From assembly GCA_034620365.1 (NCBI GenBank), contig JAQGEQ010000058.1:310001-374000 (forward strand): a stretch of DNA of 64,000 bases, written 5' to 3'. A program made the translations under genes and the position numbers. The notes under the pieces were generated by a model. It was not told the DNA's origin and did no database searches. It saw nothing but the letters and a program-made list of their open reading frames with translations. The stretch's first letter is position 1; the number at the start of each line of letters is the position of its first letter. This DNA comes from Pegea sp. RAD2-039. Its lineage: Eukaryota; Chordata; Thaliacea; Salpida; Salpidae. Positions 11,801 to 21,642 of the stretch are shown piece after piece.

Positions 11801-12427
11801 AGAATTCCTTGTTTGAGATCTGTTACTACTACTTTATACGTAAGATACAACGAAAATGAAAGATGTTGAGTTTATTTTTGTTAACCTTTGACTAATTACA
11901 AGCTTCGTTTAATGTTGATGATGTTATCTTCAACCGAGATAGAAAAAACAACCTCAGTCACAACCATTTATATTGATTGACTGCAAAATGTTAACAGCTT
12001 GGCTAAAAATCTTCATAAAACTGATTTTCATTCTAAATTCTTTACAGGCTAATAAATAAATCAATTTTAAAGGTTAAATTTGTGGATATTCTTCTTAGGT
12101 AGAGGTTGATCGATTATTTCGGGAATTTTTCAAATTAAAAACTTTAAAATGATATTTAGAAACTGAATGATAAACTAATTTAGTGACATTATAAAAATAA
12201 TTCTGTTTATTTATGTTCTGCTTGTTAAAAACTTTGAAAGAAAATCAATCTTAATAGATAATACAGTATTCTAAACTCTTCTCTAAAATATTCATTTAGA
12301 TAAAAAACAAGATTTATTTTTTTTATAAGCTTGCTTACAATGATTTTCATTTAATTAAAATTCATACAAATATCAACTGAAACAAAACAGGAGACTTTGA
12401 AAAAGCAACAAGTTCTGACGGATTATT
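8842..12427. other. AT-rich intergenic region with one transposon fossil
   Basis: Apart from the retrotransposon fragment at 11400-11870, the region is AT-rich and low in complexity. No convincing exon was seen on either strand. Upstream exons of the bZIP gene could lie here but could not be recognised. Confidence 0.4.
11400..11870 (-). mobile_element. Decayed non-LTR retrotransposon, 3' end of the reverse-transcriptase ORF
   Basis: The complement encodes a tail typical of LINE ORF2 proteins after the reverse transcriptase. In order it reads KLCWLGHVC, then a stop, LKDAQIPKDLLYGELSIGK, RPCLRYNGTCKQDMKLLNID and KWQNIIADR. The family pattern is LRW-GHV-RM-D-RIPKQLLYGEL, then G-GRP-LRYKD-CK-D-K and W--LA-DR. 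An in-frame stop follows GHVC, and flanking sequence leaves the frame quickly, so this is a dead fragment of about 470 bp. GC content is clearly above that of the flanks, which fits insertion from elsewhere. The clade (CR1, jockey or similar) cannot be fixed from this short stretch. Confidence 0.7.
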
Positions 12428-15134
12428 TCACTCCAAAACTGGTTGTTGCTCTTCTAAAGCAGTATTGTAAAGTGTCGACCAGACAGTTTCATCTTTATAA
12501 CCCATGATCTGCAAGATTTACCACTAGCAGGATTTATGTTTGGTAATAATTAAATCAATAGCTAAATCATATTAAATATAAATTATTAGATCTTAGAACT
12601 ACAAATGAAAATCGCTCAAAAAGTTTATCATTAATCAAAAGTTGTTAAAAAACTGGGAACTTAAACGTGAAAATGTATAACAGATCAATAGATAGAATTA
12701 AAATGCAGATAAATTAACTACTAATCATTTCAAAAACTTTGTATTTTGACTTAAATCCAAAAAAAGACAGCAAATTAAATAAGTTTAAATCATTAATCAC
12801 ATTAAAAACTCCTCAGCTAACAAAACTTTCTTATTTTATCTGGGATTTATTTCTTCATTCGGTTAACAAATATAGATAAAAGTGTTAGATTGTTATCAAG
12901 ATATTTAAAACTAATTACTGTTCATTACTTCGTAGAAAAAGTCTGATTTACAATTGCTCTCTTATTAAAGCGTTTTTTATTTTAAAAGTGTATCTAATAT
13001 TTGAGTAATTGTCAGGGTTTTTATTTAAAAATAATTTTTAATAAATCAAAATATAAATAATTTTCAAATTGTGAATCAAGTAAGAAAATTGCTTACAATA
13101 AATCCTTTTAATAAAGTTTGAAAATTAAAATTTAATTTCAATGAAATCTAGCTAACAAGTTTAGATCTCATTGTTATTCTCTTATTTTGATCTCAAAATA
13201 GAAAAAAAAGTGTTTTAAATAAGATGATGATATCTGCCTCTTATCAAAGTCACTTTATGAAAAGATTCAAACGAAATTTCTACAAACTACCTTACTTACC
13301 TTACTAACCAACTTTAATGCTTCAATTTTATTGAATTCTAGAAATGCTCTGGGACCAAATTTGTAGCTTATTCTTGCAGCTTCATCTGGATCAGTTGAAT
13401 CTTCCGTGATTTTGATGAGATATCTTAAAAATAAATCGAAAGGCTATTAAAAAACTCAACTAATAATTAGGTATTATATTCTGTAATATTATACTTTCAA
13501 GAATAATCACAATTTTTAGCAGTTTTTATTTAGGCTAGTTTTGTTTGCTAAAATAAGACAAAAGAAATAACTTCTCTTGAATCTAGTTGATAAAATAGTA
13601 ACAGTCTACCAGATTTATATTGTTTGAATGTATAATGCATATCTAGTGATAAATTGAGTTTCACATAAACTGAATTAAACAATTATTGATTTAAAAAAAC
13701 TAGATAGATATGACTGAAAAATTTGAACATCTTTTATCACTTATGCAAATCTATATCATAATTCCAGTAGATAAACTTATATTCCTTGAAAACCTTCAAC
13801 ACCACTATCCTAGAAGATGAATTTATCTGTAACTTTCTAAGGAACGCCTTGGGAAACCATCACCAATCACTGTCTTCTTCTGAAGATACATTGATACTCA
13901 ACGAATGAAATAGGGGTTAAAAATTGATAATAAAATCCTTATTGTGGGCTAAGTTCATTTTCAAGTTATTGTGAGACTAGCTGCTATAATTATTTATGAA
14001 GTTAACAATCACAAAATATAATTGTCGCTATTAAAAGTTTAAAAAAATTTCACTAACTGTTCATGTTGAAAACTTAAAAGAAGTTTTTTGACATTTTTAA
14101 ACAATGGATGAGGTTGGTTTACAACAACACCAAAGATAGATAATTGCCGAAACAGTAACTCTGCAAGAAAAAAGTATCTTGAAGATATAAAAATATTGAA
14201 AAAAGTAGAAACCTTGATCTACTTCACCATTCAACATGTAAATTAAGACAAGAATTATGCTCAATAAACTTTTCTCAACTTGATTTATACTGCAAAAAAC
14301 AGATATTAAAAAATACTCAAATGAGAGCAAATATAACTGACTCTAGAAGACGTTGTTCTTCCTTGCTTAAATTATTAAACAAAATATAACCATCTTTAAC
14401 CTTCTTAAGCCTAAAACCAAATGTTTCCAACAAAACCTTTTGAGTAAGCCGAAAAATTTCTTCATATTGGCCAATATTTTCCTTTACCAAAGAAAATAAT
14501 AAAATTGATATTTTAATATTAATTAAACGACATCTAATACATATGGATGTAAATATATGGATCTATCTTTTATTGTGAATAGAAAACTATTAAAAAAGTT
14601 GTGATAAATACCTTGATCACATTTTTGACAATGTCTGATCTCTTTAAGAGCTTTCGCTGGCTTGAAAAAATAAAAAATAAATCCACAAGTTGATTAGCCT
14701 AAAAAACAGTTTTTGTAAGTTTCCAACTCTGCATAATTTCATTAAATGAAACGAAAAGTAAATCAAATTTCAGATATTTAAAATCAGTTTAATCTTAAAT
14801 AATTTAACTAACAAATTTTTATAGAAAAGAATTACTAAGTTTGGGTTAAATACTTCTATATAATTTTATATAATAATCTAAAAGCTAATCAAAATAACTT
14901 TAAAATTTAAAGACATTAAAGGAGAGTTTGTAAATTCTGAATCTAGATAAATAATTAAAAATTTATTAAATAAAAAGAGATTTCTATAAAAGTTGATTTT
15001 TATTGAACTATAGAAAAATGTATATTTATTATCAAAATAATTGTTTGAAATAATTGTTTGAAATAATTGTTTTTAACAACCTTGGTTTCTATTTCTTCGC
15101 CATCAAGGACATTATAATGAGAAGTAGAGGCCAT
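12428..15134 (-). CDS. NSMCE3: NSE3/MAGE-domain subunit of the SMC5/6 complex
   Basis: Confident exons are 15081-15134 (ATG), 14612-14698, 14342-14481, 14213-14289, 13300-13423 and 12428-12508 (TGA). The first four join in phase. Visible MAGE-homology segments are QRKLLKRSDIVKNVI, EEIFRLTQKVLLETFGFRL, KDGYILFNNL, SIILVLIYMLNGEVDQ and FGPRAFLEFNKIEALKLVSK, with the tail starting IMGYKDETVWSTLYNTALEE. In the family this protein bridges NSE1 and NSE4 and stabilises the SMC5/6 ring for DNA repair in the nucleus. The exon or exons encoding the middle of winged helix B, between 13424 and 14212, were not resolved. The best candidate lies at about 13806-13900 (complement), reading KKTVIGDGFPRRSLE. 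The assignment is firm; the middle of the model is incomplete. Confidence 0.82.
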
Positions 15135-16307
15135 ATTACATTCTAAATCTACATAAGTAGAAAGAAAATTAATTCTACTGATTTAAAAATAACCTAAACT
15201 GCACAAAAGCAAACAAAATGGCTTCTTTCTAATATGCTTTATTCAGGGTAAAAATTAAATCCAACCATTAAACGGCATAATAATAATTTTATTCTCATCT
15301 ATCGAATCACACAGTTATCTTAGAAATTGACAATAATCGATTATTATCAATAGCTGTTTCAAGTTTACCTTGTATCTGTATCTGGTGTTCTTTAAAGCAG
15401 CATTTTTTCTTTTCTATTCAATGAAATAACAAGAATTCTTCAACACAGCTTTATTTTACTATAACTTAAAAACGATTGAAAATAGTATAAGTAATCAATA
15501 ACTAAGACTTATAAATAACAGGTTATTAATTCTTTATTCAATAATAATACACTTTCAATCTAATAGATATTGTTTCATATCAAAGATATTAAGTTGATTT
15601 AATTTACTAACTACGAGAATTTTACTACTACTTATAGCAAAATACGGTAATATAAAAGCCAGCTGGTAGCCTAAATCCGTAAATTGCAAAACCTAGTAAT
15701 AACTAACTTTTTGATATGACTTGTACTTGATAGTTAAATGCTTTCAGAAAGTAATAAATTAATGTAAATCTAGTAATCAGTAAATATATAAAAGTTTTTT
15801 GGAATCAAAATAAAAGAGATTACTTTTGGTATTTTACTAGTATTTCACATAAAGATAAACTCTTAACAATTATTTTTTTATGTTTGCAGTAAATTAACAA
15901 AATTTTGAAGGAAATAAAAAATATATCAAAAATTATTGATCAAAATAGATATGTAAGATTCAAAATGGATTAAAATTTGAATAATTATACCAATAATGTT
16001 TGAAATACTTATATACGATACTGTATAAGGAGTATTTAAATAATTTGAAAAATAACTGTTTGATGTTTGTTTGCTTAATTTTATGAATGTCATGCAAAAA
16101 ATTAATGAATTATTGTTATTAGTGCTATTTTAAACTGTTGTTATAAGAGTTATGGATTTTAAATAATGTTAGCTTTGTATTTATTCATTTTGATTAAGAT
16201 ATTACGGCCAAAACTAAAAAACGCCATAGTTTCTATTAATTTGTTGTCTGTTGTATTGCCGCGACCTACCGAGTATTAGCGGTCGAGTAGTATACATAAA
16301 AGTTGTA
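15135..16307. promoter_or_regulatory. Bidirectional intergenic region between NSMCE3 and the C18orf21-like gene
   Basis: The two genes point away from each other across about 1.17 kb of AT-rich sequence, so both promoters should lie here. No TATA box or other unambiguous core element was recognised. The missing first exon of HSD17B10 could lie here but no clear ATG-plus-donor exon was found. Confidence 0.35.
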
Positions 16308-16934
16308 ATGGATTTAACTGAAACTGAGATTAATCATAAAACTATTTTACATCAGTGGAAGACAGCAAATGTTTTAGCTGGAGTACTAGATAGTGTCTCT
16401 AGAGAAATGACTGCATCATTTATTGATAGTATAGATGTAATGAATATTGATTTAAAATCGTTAAATTTATTTTCTTGTTCTGGTTGCTTCTCTATTTTTA
16501 CTCCTGGTAGATACCAACTTCGAATAACACCAAAGAAAGCTTGGAAAAAGAATAAAAAAGGAATTAAAAGAATGAAAAAAGAAAATAAAAAGTTTTTTCA
16601 AAGTAAATCAATTTTAAAAGTTAAATGTAAAATTTGTGGGCATATTTCTGAAGCAGAAGGCAACAGTCGGTTAGACATCAAAAACATTTGTCTAAACAAT
16701 CAGGGTTCTAATATATCATCTGTTAATTCTCCTGTTCATAAAAAGCCAAAGATTACCCACAGTACACCTTACAGCAAAGCTACTTCTATACCTCTTATAA
16801 ATGATCCATCACCAATATCTAAAAAGAATAAGAAGCTTCTGAATCGTTCATCTCAACTTGCTGATCTTTTAAAGAAGAAGAGTGGAAATGTATCAGCAAA
16901 TGCAAGCTTATCTGACTTCTTATCTTCATTATAA
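16308..16934 (+). CDS. C18orf21/RMP24-like protein, putative RNase MRP/P-associated zinc protein
   Basis: A single exon of 208 aa runs from the ATG at 16308 (MDLTETEINHK) to the TAA at 16932-16934. The pattern matches the vertebrate C18orf21 family: an N-terminal helical segment, a CxxC pair (FSCSGCFSIF), a Lys-rich stretch, a second CxxC pair (KVKCKICGHIS), a low-complexity Ser/Lys region, and the short C-terminal motif DFLSSL shared with the human protein. The two CxxC knuckles suggest a zinc ribbon like that of Rpp21-type RNase P/MRP proteins. The frame is open upstream to 16251 without an earlier ATG, so this start is preferred. AATAAA at 16975-16980 follows the stop by 40 nt. Similarity is moderate, and the RNA-processing role is taken from the family. 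Confidence 0.7.
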   Translation: MDLTETEINHKTILHQWKTANVLAGVLDSVSREMTASFIDSIDVMNIDLKSLNLFSCSGCFSIFTPGRYQLRITPKKAWKKNKKGIKRMKKENKKFFQSKSILKVKCKICGHISEAEGNSRLDIKNICLNNQGSNISSVNSPVHKKPKITHSTPYSKATSIPLINDPSPISKKNKKLLNRSSQLADLLKKKSGNVSANASLSDFLSSL

Positions 16935-17537
16935 ATTGTTTGTTTAATTCTTTAAAAAGTTTTTTCTTTTGATAAATAAAATAATTTTAATATTTTGGTT
17001 GTTTTTTGAGTTTGTTATATTTGATTATGTTGTGAAAAGACAATGAACTAAAATATCTTTTACTTTTAGCAATTTTATATATTTATTTAAATCTATGCTT
17101 TTATGAGATTTGAGTCTTTAAGTTAAAAAAGTTGTTTTGAATATTTGAAATTATTTTATTAAACAAATAAGGAAAGAATTTTATAATTAGATATTTATCA
17201 TTATTTATTATTTTATGTCAATTTACTTTAAATATAATGATAATTAAACATTTATAAAATGGCTTTCAAATAATTTATATATTTGAGTAAATAAGATCAA
17301 TTAATTTATAGTTTAGAACAAATTTATTCTTTTAAGATTGAGATTTTAAAACTTAGTTTTATAATAATCTATTTGTTTAAAAGAAAACATTCATCATATA
17401 ATATTTATAAATAAATATTTAATATTTATTATATTTTAGATATAAATAATCATCAACTTTTTTAATAACTATGAATTTGCATAAATTATTAATAAAATAA
17501 TTTCATTTTTCTAAATTTATTCTTGATTTTTTTTTAG

Positions 17538-18305
17538 GACTTTAAACGATTAGTTGCTTTTGTGACAGGAGGTGCTTCTGGCCTAGGAAGGGCTACAGTT
17601 GAAAGATTAGTTAAGCAAGGTGCTGGAGTAGTAGCATTTGACTTACCAAACTCAGATGGTGAAAAGGTTGCCAGTAATCTTGGTGAAAGATGTGTATTTG
17701 TACCTGGTGATGTTACATCAACTGAAGATGTACTTGCTGCTATTGAAGAAGGTAAACAACAGTTTGGTAACTTTAATATAGGAGTCAATTGTGCTGGCAT
17801 TGGTGTTGCCATGCGTACATATAATGCTTACAAAAACGTTGTTCATGGATTGAATGACTTCCAACGTGTTTTATCTGTGAATGTTGGTGGAACCTTCAAT
17901 ATAACAAGATTATTAACTCGTGAGATGTGTAGTAATGAGCTTGATGAAAAGTGTGAACGTGGTGTTATCATCAACACAGCCAGTATTGCTGCTTATGATG
18001 GACAAATTGGTCAAGCTGCTTATAGTGCTAGTAAAGGTGCTATAGTTGCAATGACTCTCCCAATAGCTAGAGAGCTTGCAGCTTATGGTATACGAGTAAT
18101 GACAATCGCTCCAGGCTTATTTGAGACACCTTTGTTAGGTGCATTGCCTGATAAAGTAAAGAATCATTTGGCAAAGCAGGCCCCATTTCCTAAAAGACTT
18201 GGTAACCCTGATGAGTATGCTCAATTGGTTGAAACAATTATTCATAATCAAATGTTGAATGGAGAAGTGATCAGATTAGATGCAGCTATTAGAATGCAAC
18301 CTTAG
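17538..18305 (+). CDS. HSD17B10: 3-hydroxyacyl-CoA dehydrogenase type 2 (17-beta-HSD10), start exon missing
   Basis: An acceptor (ttttttttag, ending 17537) opens a 255-codon exon in phase 0 that aligns end to end with HSD17B10, up to the C-terminal [13 protein letters not shown]. Visible are the NAD-binding [16 protein letters not shown], the catalytic [18 protein letters not shown] (Ser, YxxxK) and [18 protein letters not shown]. The family protein is a mitochondrial NAD-dependent short-chain dehydrogenase of isoleucine and fatty-acid oxidation, and a subunit of mitochondrial RNase P in animals. Human HSD17B10 is 261 aa, so only about six N-terminal residues are absent. No ATG with a phase-0 donor exists between 16935 and 17537. 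AATAAA at 18332-18337 lies 27 nt past the stop. Confidence 0.93.
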   Translation, partial: DFKRLVAFVTGGASGLGRATVERLVKQGAGVVAFDLPNSDGEKVASNLGERCVFVPGDVTSTEDVLAAIEEGKQQFGNFNIGVNCAGIGVAMRTYNAYKNVVHGLNDFQRVLSVNVGGTFNITRLLTREMCSNELDEKCERGVIINTASIAAYDGQIGQAAYSASKGAIVAMTLPIARELAAYGIRVMTIAPGLFETPLLGALPDKVKNHLAKQAPFPKRLGNPDEYAQLVETIIHNQMLNGEVIRLDAAIRMQP

Positions 18306-18482
18306 ATCATGATACTTAAAGTTATATTATCAATAAAATGTACTCATGTTTAATAGATTAAAAGTATTTCATCACTCTTGTACAAGTATATAAACTTTCA
18401 TAATTGGATTATACTTTTTGAAGTTAATCACAAAACTTATAATATTAATAAAATATATTTGATTAGAATAAATAGGTTGATA

Positions 18483-19372
18483 ATGTCAGATTGTAGTGTT
18501 GAAACAAAGGATCAACTTTTTGAATCTATTAAGCCATCAATTGAAAACCTTAATGAACAAGTTAATTTAACCAGACTTAGTCAAGTAAGTTGATGATTTT
18601 GTATTTTTATATTTTATTTAATGCATGGCTACAGATGATAAATTCTATAGCTCTTATAGCAAACATAAAACAATATGACTGCAGAAAAATAATACAAAGT
18701 TTTTAATTTCCCCAATTTAATATAATTAATGTAAAAGAAATAATAAGATCTTAGAGACATAGTAAATAAAATTTATGAATCGAAAGTACAAAATAAGTGG
18801 AGCAAATTGAGAAACTGATATCATTATATATCATTTGTTCCCAAAATTACTTAAATCATATTTTTTTAACTTAATTTTCAAAACAATTTATAAATTTTTT
18901 TCAACTTTTTTTAAACCTTTTTTAAGTTTTCAAATTAAATAACTTTTTAGTAGATTTATACATTTATTTTACAGTTACTTCACTGAAATTAGGTATATCA
19001 CTTTTATTGATATATTTTATTGTAAAAATCAGTTTTATTTGTTTAGCTGACACAAAATAGTTTTTACTCAAATTATATAATTCTAATTTTTTTGAATTTA
19101 GTAATATCTGTATTTTTTATAGATTAAAATATAAAAATTATTTCCTTATGATATATAATATTTTTTTTTAGAAAGAATTACTAAATGCTATTAATCTGGT
19201 TTCTGATCAACTCAGTAGGCTTGCAGAGCTTCAAGATGTTGATGTTGGTTTGGATCTATGTCTAAAAAGATTATCTGGTGTTAAAAAACGCTTAACAGCT
19301 CTTGATAATCTTTCAAAAGAGACTGCCTTAAGATTAAACCGTATTAGTAAAAAATTCGGACAAAATGTTTAA
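18483..19372 (+). CDS. SNAPIN: Snapin, BLOC-1/BORC subunit
   Basis: Two exons, 18483-18584 and 19172-19372, join in phase 0 to 100 aa. The protein is helical with heptad character throughout. The segment GLDLCLKRLSGVKKRLTALD aligns with the LDLDPYVKKLLNARRRVVLV region of human Snapin, and the N-terminal half (LFESIKPSIENLNEQV) aligns with LFAEGLLEFLRPAVQQLDSHV. Snapin is a coiled-coil subunit of BLOC-1 and BORC, acting in lysosome-related organelle biogenesis and lysosome positioning; it also binds SNAP-25 in neurons. It lacks the Pro-rich tail of the human protein (136 aa). The gene starts 177 bp after the HSD17B10 stop and ends 173 bp before the ORC5 start. No clear AATAAA was seen between it and ORC5. 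Confidence 0.75.
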
Positions 19373-19545
19373 TTTAATTAAATTTTTTTTTTTTAGTATT
19401 TGTGTTTTCACATGAAGATTTTTATGATCATTAATAACCTTTATCTTTTTCATGTCTCATTTTGTTCTTCTAAATTTTAGTTTATTTGATCTTGCTTTAT
19501 TTCAAAAGCTATAAATATTTTAAGAAGTTTTAAAAAATTGAAATT

Positions 19546-21362
19546 ATGACTAAGCAACAAAATATATTTCCTCATCGAGATAAAGAGATCCAACATTTGA
19601 AAGGAATATTTGGCAAAAAAGACCAGATAACACTTCCCTGTGTTTTTATATATGGACAAAAGTCTTGTGGGAAGTCTCTTGTGATCTCAAAAGTTTTAGA
19701 ACAAGTCAGTTGGAAGCTGCTTCTTCGAAATCTCATCTCATCTTCTTTTTAAGCTACCTCATATCACAATCAACTGTATTGAATGTTATGCTCAATCATT
19801 GATCTTTGAAACCATACTCCGGAAGATTGGGACTCTTGTAGATGATTCTACTAACGTTCGATGTACAAATTCGAATGATTTTGTTCGGATTCTAAGATCT
19901 CAACTAAACAAATATTTCAAGGATCAGACTTTTTATCTTGTGAGTCGATCTCACTGAATCTCATCATCATTTGATCTTTAAATGATTTTAGGTCTTTGAT
20001 AAACCCGAGTATCTCCGAGATTTGGATGATTTTCTTCTTCCTGTCATCACTAATCTCCAATCTTTAGTGAGTTATCAAAAGATCTTTTTTACGGAGGTTC
20101 TAATTTACATCCTTTTCAGACGGGATGCAATCTCTGTTGTGTCTTAACCAGTGACTTACCTTGGGATAAGTTCAATGGAAGCGTGGACAGCAGAAAACCT
20201 TATCAAATCTTCTTCCCTCACTACACTAATAGTAAATGAAGTTTTTAATCACGTGACTTGCAAGTTTTAATCACGTGACTTGCAAGTTTTAATCACGTGA
20301 CTTGCAAGTTTTAATCACGTGACTTGCAAGTTTTAATCACGTGACTTGCAAGTTTTTAATCACGTGACTTGCAAGTTTTTAATCACGTGTTTTTTCAGCA
20401 CAACTAGTTGACATTCTCTGCTATCTGAAACCAGCAGATACAGACGATGACTTCTATCGACAATTTATTCATTTTCTTCTCGCTGTCTTCTCATTATCTT
20501 GTAATGATCTTCAAGAGCTGCATCACTTGGTCAGTGATTTGATCTCTAGATGTTTTCTGATGAGTATTTTCTAGGCTCGAACACATTTTGTGTACTACCG
20601 TCAACCAGTTGATGAGGGAAAGTTGAAGAAAGAAGATCACAGACGATTATGCAAATTGATTGAAGTTAGATTAAAGCAAGCACTTCACAATATTTGTCAT
20701 GAAAGTGATGAGTAGGTCTTTCCAATCCACTTTAACTCTTCCATCTTATATTTGATCTTGTAGAAATCATCAAACTCAAGTGACTAAGAAGAACTCGTTG
20801 CTAGTAGAGCTGCCTTTTTACACCAAATATCTTCTCATATCTGCTTACATCGCATCTTTCAATCCAGCATCTTCTGATAGAAAATTCTTTCTTAAAGTTT
20901 GTTCATTTTTCGCTCATCTAAACTTCATCAAACGTAAAACTAATAGAATGCTGGAAGAATGAGGAAAAAAGTTCGAAATGCTTCAGTTGTATCAACTAAA
21001 ACCAACTGCCACCTCCAAGGACCTCATTCCTTCCCTATTAACCGAATGATGGCAATTTTCTACTCAATTATCGATGGTAGAGTTGCCCCAACAATCAACC
21101 TCTTTTCACAGGTTTCAAACATCAAAATCTTCCTACTTTTCAACTAAATCTCGCAGATTACAAACCTTGTTTCACTTCAATTAATTACGAGAATAAGTCG
21201 GGAAGATGAAATTGATTCTCCTAAATATAAATGTCTCGTTTCAATTGAATCAATCACAGCTATTTCAAAGTTAGTTGCAAATGATGAAGATCATGTCTTC
21301 ATCTCCTGTTTTACAGAACTGTCAACTTTGAGATCCTCAAATATTTATCTGATTTTATTTAA
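19546..21362 (+). CDS. ORC5: Origin recognition complex subunit 5
   Basis: Ten exons join in phase to 418 aa: 19546-19704, 19754-19939, 19992-20066, 20120-20231, 20399-20529, 20575-20711, 20764-20896, 20947-21111, 21157-21269 and 21317-21362. The AAA+ module shows Walker A (YGQKSCGKS) and a Walker-B-like strand (FYLVFDKPEYLRDLDD). Family blocks follow: DLPWDKF, VELPFYTKYLLISAYIASFN, GPHSFPINRMMAIFYSIIDG, RVAPTINLFSQITNLVSLQL and the terminus KTVNFEILKYLSDFI. ORC5 is an AAA+ core subunit of the hexamer that marks replication origins and loads MCM. Introns are very short (45-52 nt) except one of 167 nt made of a tandem repeat. AATAAA at 21409-21414 lies 47 nt past the stop. The 3' end converges on Reelin. 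Confidence 0.93.
20247..20391 (+). repeat. 22-bp tandem repeat with an E-box filling an ORC5 intron
   Basis: The unit aatcacgtgacttgcaag plus tttt(t) is repeated six times almost without change, followed by a seventh copy truncated after aatcacgtg. The first four spacings are 22 bp and the last two are 23 bp because of one extra T. Each unit carries the palindrome CACGTG. The repeat takes up nearly the whole 167-nt intron (20232-20398), leaving only the donor side and a short polypyrimidine tract with the acceptor. Confidence 0.95.
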
Positions 21363-21536
21363 TGAAATCAACTTGGAGCTGTTTATGAAGATGTTTTTTG
21401 ATGTTCTAAATAAACTTTTTGCCAAAAAAAATGTTTTTTTTTTTTAACAAGCGAATGAAGAAATGTGAAGATATGCTTACAGATGATAATGTTAGATCTG
21501 TCAATGTTAGTTAGATAGATGAACTTTTAATACACT

Positions 21537-21642
21537 TCATGCTACAGTCTTCGTCTTTTTGACGTGTGGCTTTCGTCGCTTCCTTTCTACATTTCTTCTA
21601 CTTGAAACCTCCTTATTTTGAAGATACATATTTTGACGAGTC
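21537..21642 (-). other. RELN: Last Reelin exon, conserved basic C-terminal region
   Basis: This exon completes the codon left by the previous exon (…VDNVEVVM) and encodes 34 residues from [11 protein letters not shown] through [17 protein letters not shown] to a TGA at 21537. Its start aligns with the vertebrate tail STRKQNYMMNFSRQ, and the Arg/Lys cluster resembles the Reelin C-terminal region needed for efficient secretion and signalling. The resemblance supports one-to-one orthology with Reelin rather than with a partial paralogue. Confidence 0.85.

Noticed and set aside
11675..11869. Plus-strand open frame in the retrotransposon fragment
   Set aside because: The recognisable protein pattern is on the minus strand, and this frame shows none.
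17534..17812. Minus-strand frame opposite HSD17B10
   Set aside because: It is antisense to a strongly conserved short-chain dehydrogenase exon.
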